From: F1-60-MAGs149 sp037133755
GTDB lineage: Bacteria; Actinomycetota; Thermoleophilia; Gaiellales; F1-60-MAGs149
Assembly: GCA_037133755.1 (NCBI GenBank)
Contig: JBAXNN010000029.1
Coordinates: 1 to 6,835 of the forward strand
DNA length: 6,835 bases
Reading direction: 5' to 3'
The notes beneath the pieces were generated by a model that had not been told where the DNA came from, searched no databases, and saw only the letters and a list, made by a program, of their open reading frames with translations. The position numbers were made by a program, and so were the translations under genes. Below are positions 1-6,835 of the stretch, in pieces; position 1 is the stretch's first letter; each line of letters begins with the position of its first letter.

Positions 1-37
1 ATCGGTCAGGGGAGATCGTGAACAGGATGAGCGCTCA

Positions 38-3000
38 GTGCTAGGTCGCATGCTTCACGGCCTCGGGCACTTCTGCGTCCGCTATCGCTGGCTCGTGATC
101 ATCCTCTGGATCGTCGCGATCGTCGGTGGGTCGCTGGTGATCGGCAAGGTCGGCGCGCTCACAAATAACAACCTCTCGCTGCCGGGCACCGGCAGTCAGG
201 CGGCCACTGACCTGCTGACGAAGTACTTCCCGCCGCAACAGAACGGCAGCAGTCCCGTCGTCTTCTACTCCACGGGCAAGGTCCAAGACGGCGGCAAGAA
301 CCAGAAGGCGATCACCGATACGTACAACGCGCTGAAGAAGGTCAAGCACGTCTACTCGGTCACGAATCCGTTCGCGAACTCCGCCGCCGGGCTCGTCAGC
401 AAAGACGGCCACTACGCCTTCATTCCGGTCCTGCTCGACGTCAGTAGCGGCACGCTTAGCACCGCCACGGCGCAGAGCGTCTATGACGTCGGCGTCAAGG
501 AGGGTCGCGCGGCCGGCATGAAGGTCGATGTCGGTGGTCCCGTCGGATCCACGCTGGGCACGCAGAGCACCGAATCGAGTGAGGTGATCGGCCTCGTCGC
601 GGCAATGATCATCCTGCTCTTCACGTTCACGACGCTCGTCGCGATGGGCCTGCCAATCTTCTCGGCCGTCTTCGGTCTGCTGGTCGGGTCCACCTTGATC
701 GGCCTGATGGGCCACCTCACGAGCATCCCGTCGATCGGGCCGACGCTCGCCACGATGATCGGGCTCGGCGTCGGCATCGACTACGCGCTCTTCCTCGTCA
801 CGAAACACCGCACGCTGATGCGCGAGCACGGGCTGCACGCCCGCCAGTCGATCCCCGAGATGCTCGCTACGAGTGGTGGGGCCGTGCTGTTCGCCGGGAG
901 CACCGTCATCGTCGCGCTGCTGGCGCTCGCGGTCGCGCAGATCCCCTTCATCACCGCACTCGGCTACGCCTGTGCGGTCGGCGTCTTCACGGCTGTGCTC
1001 GCCGGTCTCACGCTGCTGCCGGCGATCCTCGCCGTGCTCGGCGATGCCGTCAACCGCGGGCAGCTGCCGTTTATCGGCCGCCCCAAGAAGGACCCGGCGA
1101 AGCTCGGCATCTGGGGCCACTGGGCCAACTCGGTGGTCGACCATCCGATCCGCTCGTGCGTGATCGCGCTGGCGCTGCTGGCGTTGATGATTATCCCGGT
1201 CTTCACGCTGGTGCTCGGCCAGGAGGACATCGGCACGACGTCGCTCAAGACGACCGAGCGTCAGGCGTTCGACATGATCTCCGACGGCTTCGGCCCCGGC
1301 TATAACGGTCCGCTGGTGGTGGCAGTCACGCTCGACCCGGTGGCGAAGGCTAGCGCCGAGTACACGGCGCAGTACAACCAGGCGCAGGCGATGCAGACCA
1401 GTCTCGAGCAGCAGCAGAAGACGCTGACCGCGCAGGCGAATGCGCTGCAGGCGCAGCAGACGAAGCTCGAGCAGCAGGCCAATGTCCTCAAGCAGCAGGC
1501 CGCCACGCTTGAGGCGCAGTCGAAGAAACTGGCGCAGCAGGCTGTCGGTGTGCGCAAATCCGAGGCAGGGTTGCGCTTTGAGGAGGGTCAGCTCACGCGT
1601 GAGGCTCGTCGTCTCGGCGCGCGCCGCAAGGCGCTCGACGCGCAGGTCGCCAATCTCGGGAAGCACCAGTCGACGCTCGAGGCGCAGAAGACTTCGGTCG
1701 AGTCCGATCTCGCAGCGATTGCCGACGCCCTTGCCAACACGCCCGGGATCAGCGCGTCGGTTCAGAGCGCGCTCCTCAAGGCCCAGTCCCGTCTGACCGA
1801 CACGGACACCAAGATCAAGCAGGCGATTGACGCGACAGCGTCGCAGTCGTCGCGCATTCAGAAGCGCTCGGCGGTCCTCGCCAAGCAGGAACAGAACTAC
1901 GCCAAGCGCGCCGCCAAGGTAACGGCGAAGGCGAACCTGGTCGCGGCCGAGGCGGCATCGATCGAGAAGCAGTCGGCATCGCTGCACGCCCAGGCCGTGA
2001 GCCTGCAGAAGCAGGAGGCCGAGCTGCAGAAGCAGGCCGCCTCGCTCGAGAAGCAGGCCAACTCGCTCAAGCAGCAGCAGGCCGCTGCCGAGGCCGAGCA
2101 GCAGCAGGCGCTCGCCCTGAAGGACCAGTTGACCGCAGAGATGACGAAGGCCGGTGGCGACGATCGTGGTACCGACCCGCGCATCGTCAAGCTCCAGGAT
2201 GCGCTCGCCAAGCCGGCCGACGTTCAGCGCGTCGTGCAGCCGATGATCAACGACAAGGGCAACGCGGTGATCCTCAGCGTGATCGCCAAGAGCCGGCCGG
2301 CCGCGCGCGCCACGGCGGACCTTGTGCACCAGCTGCGCGACACGACGATTCCGAAGGCGCTGTCGCCGGGCATGGTCGCCGACGTCGGCGGCACGACGGC
2401 CGGCAACGTCGATCTCGCCGCGCTGATCACCTCGAAGCTGTCGAAGGTGATTCTCGTGGTGATTGCGCTCAGCTTCCTGCTGCTCCTGCTGGCGTTCCGT
2501 TCGCTGCTCATCCCCGTGCAGGCGTCGATCACGAACCTGTTGTCGGCGACCGCCTCGTTCGGCGTGCTGACCGCGTGCTTCCAGTGGGGCTGGGGGCTCG
2601 ACCTGATCGGCCTCAATTCGCCCTACGGCACCGTGCCCATTGCGAGTTACGTGCCACTGATGATGTTCGCGGCCCTGTTTGGCCTGTCGATGGACTACGA
2701 GGTGTTCTTCATCAGCACCGTGCAGGGCCTGCACGCCAAGGGCATGAGCCACGAGGATGCGCTGCGGCACGGCCTCGCCGCCAGCGCCCGCGTGGTCTTC
2801 GCCGCGGCGCTGATCATGATGAGCGTCTTCGGCAGCTTCATCCTGATCGACGATCCCGTCATCAAGCAGTTCGGCGTCGGCCTCACCGTCGCCGTCGCGC
2901 TGGCCGCCTTCCTCGTGCTGTTCCTCGCGCCCGCGATGCTGATGCTGTTCGGCAAGCGCACGTGGGTGCTGCCGGGCTTCCTCGACAAGCTCATCCCCGA

Positions 3001-3067
3001 TCTTGATCTCGAGGGGAACAGCCGCGTGATCCCCGACGGCGACGCGGGGTCCGCACCAAAGGTATGA
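38..3067 (+). CDS. MMPL/RND-family transporter with long coiled-coil stalk
   Basis: This is a proton-driven membrane exporter of the MMPL branch of the RND superfamily, a family that moves lipids and other hydrophobic molecules across the cytoplasmic membrane; the substrate here is unknown. Counting from GTG 38, TM1 is about residues 18-38, followed by an outer domain (40-180), TM2-6 (182-335), TM7 (372-393), a second outer domain (395-798) and TM8-12 (801-972). Asp-Tyr pairs stand in TM4 (GIDYA, D248) and TM10 (SMDYEVF, D886), matching the proton-relay pairs known in MmpL3. The second outer domain holds a heptad-repeat insert at about 456-698, so the protein (1009 residues) resembles mycobacterial MmpL4/5 more than a short MMPL. 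The start is uncertain. GTG 38 has AGGA ten bases upstream; ATG 50 gives the usual MLxxLGxF beginning; and the frame stays open to the window edge. The stop overlaps the next start (ATGA), indicating an operon. The family call is sure; substrate and start are not. Confidence 0.93.
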   Translation: MLGRMLHGLGHFCVRYRWLVIILWIVAIVGGSLVIGKVGALTNNNLSLPGTGSQAATDLLTKYFPPQQNGSSPVVFYSTGKVQDGGKNQKAITDTYNALKKVKHVYSVTNPFANSAAGLVSKDGHYAFIPVLLDVSSGTLSTATAQSVYDVGVKEGRAAGMKVDVGGPVGSTLGTQSTESSEVIGLVAAMIILLFTFTTLVAMGLPIFSAVFGLLVGSTLIGLMGHLTSIPSIGPTLATMIGLGVGIDYALFLVTKHRTLMREHGLHARQSIPEMLATSGGAVLFAGSTVIVALLALAVAQIPFITALGYACAVGVFTAVLAGLTLLPAILAVLGDAVNRGQLPFIGRPKKDPAKLGIWGHWANSVVDHPIRSCVIALALLALMIIPVFTLVLGQEDIGTTSLKTTERQAFDMISDGFGPGYNGPLVVAVTLDPVAKASAEYTAQYNQAQAMQTSLEQQQKTLTAQANALQAQQTKLEQQANVLKQQAATLEAQSKKLAQQAVGVRKSEAGLRFEEGQLTREARRLGARRKALDAQVANLGKHQSTLEAQKTSVESDLAAIADALANTPGISASVQSALLKAQSRLTDTDTKIKQAIDATASQSSRIQKRSAVLAKQEQNYAKRAAKVTAKANLVAAEAASIEKQSASLHAQAVSLQKQEAELQKQAASLEKQANSLKQQQAAAEAEQQQALALKDQLTAEMTKAGGDDRGTDPRIVKLQDALAKPADVQRVVQPMINDKGNAVILSVIAKSRPAARATADLVHQLRDTTIPKALSPGMVADVGGTTAGNVDLAALITSKLSKVILVVIALSFLLLLLAFRSLLIPVQASITNLLSATASFGVLTACFQWGWGLDLIGLNSPYGTVPIASYVPLMMFAALFGLSMDYEVFFISTVQGLHAKGMSHEDALRHGLAASARVVFAAALIMMSVFGSFILIDDPVIKQFGVGLTVAVALAAFLVLFLAPAMLMLFGKRTWVLPGFLDKLIPDLDLEGNSRVIPDGDAGSAPKV
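1403..1549 (+). repeat. Degenerate 21-bp tandem repeats, ascending coiled-coil arm
   Basis: Seven consecutive 21-base units, each encoding one heptad: LEQQQKT, LTAQANA, LQAQQTK, LEQQANV, LKQQAAT, LEAQSKK and LAQQAVG. CAG (Gln), GCG/GCC (Ala) and AAG (Lys) codons dominate. The units have diverged in DNA but keep the frame. They probably arose by heptad duplication within the gene; selection for the coiled coil alone could also keep the pattern. Confidence 0.65.
1961..2086 (+). repeat. Degenerate 21-bp tandem repeats, descending coiled-coil arm
   Basis: Six consecutive 21-base units encode IEKQSAS, LHAQAVS, LQKQEAE, LQKQAAS, LEKQANS and LKQQQAA. The units at 2003-2065 are the most alike, sharing a (C/G)AG-AAG-CAG core after the Leu codon. 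They resemble the 1403-1549 units in codon pattern, so both arms may derive from one ancestral heptad block. Confidence 0.65.
3064..3067 (+). promoter_or_regulatory. ATGA stop/start overlap (translational coupling)
   Basis: The ATG of the secreted-protein gene overlaps the TGA of the transporter gene by four bases. AAGG lies only two bases before the ATG and there is no well-spaced Shine-Dalgarno sequence, so the downstream gene probably depends on ribosomes finishing the transporter. This implies co-expression and a shared function. Confidence 0.8.
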
Positions 3068-4698
3068 GCGTTCGCAGAGGTTGTGCGCTGCTGGCGTTCG
3101 TCGCGATGCTGCTGGCAATGAGCGGCGCAACTGCGGGTGCCGCGGGAGTCAGCTACGACAGTGGCGGCGCGTTTTCGACCTGCTCCGACTCGTCGTGCAA
3201 TGCGTACTTCTCGGCCGACGTCCACGGCACGGGCCCCGATCATGCCGCGGGCTTCAGCTGGTACTCGCAGGCCTGGCCCCTGCTCGAGCAGCCGATCGAT
3301 GGCCTGCAGATTGGTCTCAGCTCGACGTGGATCAGCCCCGACAACGTTGATCAGCCGAGCGACATCCAGCAGGCGTTCTGCTCGCAGTCGAAGTTCGACG
3401 ACTTTCGGAAGAACAGCTGGTGGGGCTACTTTCAGACGATCGAGGGCAGCCTCGGCTGGTGGGGGAGCACGCACTTCCGCACCGTCATGCCCAAGTACGC
3501 GGCCAACGGCACGCCCGATTGCTACACCACGATGTTCTCGTCGCCCGGCTGGACGTTCGACGACGCGCGCGCAGTTCGGCGCAACGAAGCCGCCTTGGTG
3601 CAGTTGAGCAATCGCCTGCTGATGCCACCCGACGGCATGCCGCTCACGCCGCGCTCGAACGGCACGTTTCTCGGGTCGGCATGGATGAGCCTGCCGCTCC
3701 CGAACGCGGGGCGGAGCGTCGGCGGCGTCGCTACGGGAGCACAGTCCTGGACGCTGTTCCTCAACGCCCGTAACTTCAACGGCCCGGTCGCGTACTGGCT
3801 GCCGCAGTCTTGGTCGGCGATCGGCGCGTCGATCCCGAGCATCGTGGGCCTCGGCCTCGACACCAACCACGGGTACGTCGACAACTTCTCGTCCGAGTGG
3901 AATACGGTCCCGCTGTTTACGGCAACCGACAGCGCCGGCACGGTCTTCTCGAAGGTGCCGCCCACGCAGTTTCCGATCGACGCGCAGGGGCGCACGATCT
4001 TCACGCGCGACCCCGTCGCATATTCGGCGTCGGCGCTCTCCGATCCGCTGGGGCAGTGGATCGCGGGGAGCGGTGCACTGCCGCGATCGTTTGCCGCAGC
4101 GGCGACGAAGCCGTTGACGTTGACGGCAGGCGACTCGACGTTCTATCAGCAGCAGAAGGCACTGCCCGACCTGCTCAGTACCGTGCACCTCTCGACGTTC
4201 GAGCGGGGTACCGCGTATGGCTTCGCCTGGCCGACGCAGCGGGGCACGGGGCACCTGCCCACGACGTTCCGCGAGCAAGGCAACGCGCGCGTCGCCGTTG
4301 CGGCAGGGCAGACGCCGGCGGAACTGCAGGACGCGACCTTCCCGAGCACGCCCGACCCGATGTTCACGTACCGCAGTCCCGGCTGGTGGCGCACGAGCCG
4401 CGCTGCATCGAATCTGCGCACGACGCGCCTGCTCGATGGCTCGACGGTGACGTACCGCTGGTACCGCTTCGTCGATCAGCCCGCGTTGCAACGTCTGAAC
4501 CTGACTCCGGCGGAGGCCGATCGGTTGCAGCAGGTCGTTACAAAGATGCAGCGCGGGTGGGCGCGCGGAACGCGCTTCATGGCGCGCCCCGCCCACGGTG
4601 GCCTCTCGACGCTCGACCCGGGCCTGATCGTCAAGCCGCCGCGTGGTCTCGAGTACGGCTTTGTGCCGTACGTCGTGCAGCAGTCGAACGCGTTCTGA
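3064..4698 (+). CDS. Secreted Trp-rich protein of unknown function
   Basis: I do not recognise this family. The 544-residue product begins with a classical Sec signal peptide: basic start (MSVRR), hydrophobic core at about residues 8-19, and signal peptidase I-type sites (ATA at 22-24 or AGA at 24-26), so the mature protein starts near residue 25-28. There is no lipobox and no later membrane segment, so it should be released or wall-associated. The mature part has four Cys (40, 45, 106, 153), enough for two disulfides, all in the N-terminal third. It has 19 Trp, including WW pairs at 119-120, 132-133 and 441-442. SPGW occurs twice (160-163, 438-441), each preceded by Met-Phe, hinting at two related lobes. 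The C-terminus has an Arg-rich amphipathic stretch (about 477-504). The ATG is chosen because it gives the complete signal peptide and overlaps the transporter stop. Coupling suggests it is a partner of the transporter or acts on its exported product; that role is inference. Confidence 0.88.
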   Translation: MSVRRGCALLAFVAMLLAMSGATAGAAGVSYDSGGAFSTCSDSSCNAYFSADVHGTGPDHAAGFSWYSQAWPLLEQPIDGLQIGLSSTWISPDNVDQPSDIQQAFCSQSKFDDFRKNSWWGYFQTIEGSLGWWGSTHFRTVMPKYAANGTPDCYTTMFSSPGWTFDDARAVRRNEAALVQLSNRLLMPPDGMPLTPRSNGTFLGSAWMSLPLPNAGRSVGGVATGAQSWTLFLNARNFNGPVAYWLPQSWSAIGASIPSIVGLGLDTNHGYVDNFSSEWNTVPLFTATDSAGTVFSKVPPTQFPIDAQGRTIFTRDPVAYSASALSDPLGQWIAGSGALPRSFAAAATKPLTLTAGDSTFYQQQKALPDLLSTVHLSTFERGTAYGFAWPTQRGTGHLPTTFREQGNARVAVAAGQTPAELQDATFPSTPDPMFTYRSPGWWRTSRAASNLRTTRLLDGSTVTYRWYRFVDQPALQRLNLTPAEADRLQQVVTKMQRGWARGTRFMARPAHGGLSTLDPGLIVKPPRGLEYGFVPYVVQQSNAF

Positions 4699-4741
4699 TC
4701 GTTCGGCGAAGCGAGCGGCAAAGAGGAGAGGGCGGCTGGGC

Positions 4742-4747
4742 TAGGCT
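4742..4747 (+). promoter_or_regulatory. Possible -10 box for a near-leaderless ettA transcript
   Basis: TAGGCT fits the TAnnnT -10 pattern common in actinobacteria and ends nine bases before the ettA ATG, so transcription would start at or just before the start codon. No well-spaced Shine-Dalgarno sequence is present: the purine run GAGGAGAGGG (4723-4732) lies about 24 bases upstream, too far to serve. No clear -35 box is seen (CAAAGA at the expected place). The 58-base gap after the secreted-protein gene otherwise holds nothing I can name. Confidence 0.35.
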
Positions 4748-4756
4748 GCCCTGCAT

Positions 4757-6438
<1,682 letters not shown>

Positions 6439-6439
<1 letters not shown>

Positions 6440-6471
6440 GTGGACAGCTCACCCGGGGTGAGCTGTCCACC
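6439..6471. terminator. Perfect 15-bp hairpin between convergent genes
   Basis: GGTGGACAGCTCACC (6439-6453) is followed by CGG and then its exact reverse complement (6457-6471), giving a 15-bp GC-rich stem with a three-base loop. It begins at the last base of the ettA TAG stop and ends 31 bases beyond the stop of the convergent minus-strand gene. There is no T-run on either side, so it is not a classical intrinsic terminator. Its place between converging genes suggests a bidirectional U-less terminator or a transcript 3'-end stabiliser. It could also be one copy of a dispersed palindromic repeat. Confidence 0.72.
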
Positions 6472-6502
6472 GATCGGCGTCGTGCACCACGGCTGATGCC
6501 GC

Positions 6503-6835
6503 CTACGGCGTCGTGAACGTGCAGGTCGTGGTGAAGTCGTTCTCACCCGTACGGTGGACGAGGCACTCCCCGTTCGCGCCGGTGTACTTGCCCGTGCCGC
6601 CCACTACCGCGTAGTACAACGGGCGATTGAGGAACGGAAGTCCCAGCTCCTTGGTGAACACCTCGGCGCCGGAGATCAGGATCGAGTCCATTCCCTGCGC
6701 GCCGAACGAGTACTCCGCGTTGACGAAGCGGGTCTCGCTGTCAGCGGTCTCGCCGGTGACGGTCGACGTGACGTTGAAGGTGCCCATCTCCTTGCCGGAC
6801 TCGTTGATGAGCTTGCCGTGGCCGGCGACGGTCAT
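6503..6835 (-). CDS. Allene oxide cyclase/dirigent-like barrel protein, probably 5'-partial
   Basis: The 110 visible residues look like the C-terminal part of the allene oxide cyclase-like/dirigent-like beta-barrel fold found in many actinobacterial proteins. The key sign is AVVGGTGKYTGANGE (76-90), the family's GGTGxYxGAxG motif, preceded by alternating strands and GMDSILISG (48-56). Bacterial members are often secreted and their function is generally unknown; the plant names should not be taken as activity. C91 and C105 lie on the last two strands and could form a disulfide. An ATG coincides with the final base of the window, but no signal peptide is visible and family members usually have more N-terminal sequence, so the true start probably lies beyond the edge. 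The gene ends with TAG at 6503-6505, converging on ettA, and may share its hairpin. Confidence 0.75.
   Translation of the reverse strand: MTVAGHGKLINESGKEMGTFNVTSTVTGETADSETRFVNAEYSFGAQGMDSILISGAEVFTKELGLPFLNRPLYYAVVGGTGKYTGANGECLVHRTGENDFTTTCTFTTP

Larger units (their letters stand above)
1403..2131 (+). other. Coiled-coil hairpin region of the MMPL protein
   Basis: Seen directly: residues 456, 463, 470, 477, 484, 491, 498, 505, 512, 519, 526, 533, 540, 547, 554 and 561 are all Leu, Val or Ile, sixteen in a row at exact seven-residue spacing. An NTPG turn follows (567-570, bases 1736-1747). A second series then runs from L579 to L698 in steps of seven, with only A600, Y621, A684 and A691 departing from Leu, Ile or Val. 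Ala often sits four residues after the Leu (LxxxAxx), a pattern that suits close-packed antiparallel helices. The rest is rich in Gln, Lys and Glu. Inferred: two helices of about 106 and 120 residues fold back on each other into a stalk of roughly 16 nm standing out of the membrane from the second porter domain. A parallel oligomeric coil is less likely because both ends must return to the membrane domain. Confidence 0.82.

Noticed and set aside
18..44. Mini-ORF (GTG 18 or ATG 27, ending TAG 42-44) before the transporter, as a possible leader peptide
   Set aside because: The frame is open to the window edge, so it may simply be the tail of an upstream gene; another frame also stops at 19-21. 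Too little sequence to decide.
3064..3100. Tat (twin-arginine) signal in the secreted protein because of RR at residues 4-5
   Set aside because: The residues after RR (GCALL) do not fit the SRRxFLK consensus; a Sec signal explains the sequence.
41..3130. A 1029-codon open frame on the minus strand antisense to the transporter
   Set aside because: Its product is an Arg/Glu/Leu-rich low-complexity string with no domain, typical of the antisense frame of a GC-rich gene; the plus frame has clear membrane segments and DY motifs.
2695..4596. A 633-codon open frame on the minus strand across the secreted-protein gene
   Set aside because: Arg/Ala-rich without any recognisable motif, and it overlaps the signal-peptide gene that is coupled to the transporter.
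4723..4732. Purine run GAGGAGAGGG as a ribosome binding site for ettA
   Set aside because: It lies about 24 bases before the ATG, and no alternative ATG or GTG start lies between them in any useful position.
6475..6515. Direct repeat CGGCGTCGTG at 6475-6484 and 6506-6515
   Set aside because: Ten bases of GC-rich sequence 31 bases apart are expected by chance; there is no associated mobile element.

Overview
The window is GC-rich (roughly two thirds G+C by eye) and densely coded. It looks like a chromosomal segment of a high-GC Gram-positive bacterium. The MMPL exporter, the EttA-type ABC-F protein, the TAnnnT box just before a start codon and the bacterial allene-oxide-cyclase-like barrel protein fit an actinobacterium, perhaps of the class Thermoleophilia. 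That placement is an inference from gene style, not from a marker gene.

Layout. Positions 38-3067 (+) encode a large MMPL/RND-superfamily membrane transporter. Its second extracytoplasmic domain carries an unusually long, almost unbroken heptad-repeat region (about residues 456-698) with an NTPG turn in the middle, read here as an antiparallel coiled-coil hairpin. Its stop codon overlaps the start of the next gene in an ATGA junction. That gene (3064-4698, +) encodes a 544-residue secreted, tryptophan-rich protein of no family I recognise. A 58-base gap with a possible TAGGCT -10 box leads to ettA (4757-6439, +), a complete ABC-F translational throttle protein. A perfect 15-bp inverted repeat (6439-6471) starts at the last base of the ettA stop codon and separates it from a convergent minus-strand gene (6503-6835), which encodes an allene oxide cyclase/dirigent-like beta-barrel protein and is probably cut by the window edge.

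How the genes relate. The transporter and the secreted protein are very probably one translationally coupled unit: an inner-membrane exporter with a long rigid stalk, and an exported partner or an enzyme acting on the exported product. This pair is the most interesting part of the window. ettA is a housekeeping ribosome factor and appears to be a separate unit. The barrel gene is an independent convergent neighbour. I see no tRNA, rRNA, CRISPR array, insertion sequence or phage gene, and no stretch over 300 bases lacks a gene.
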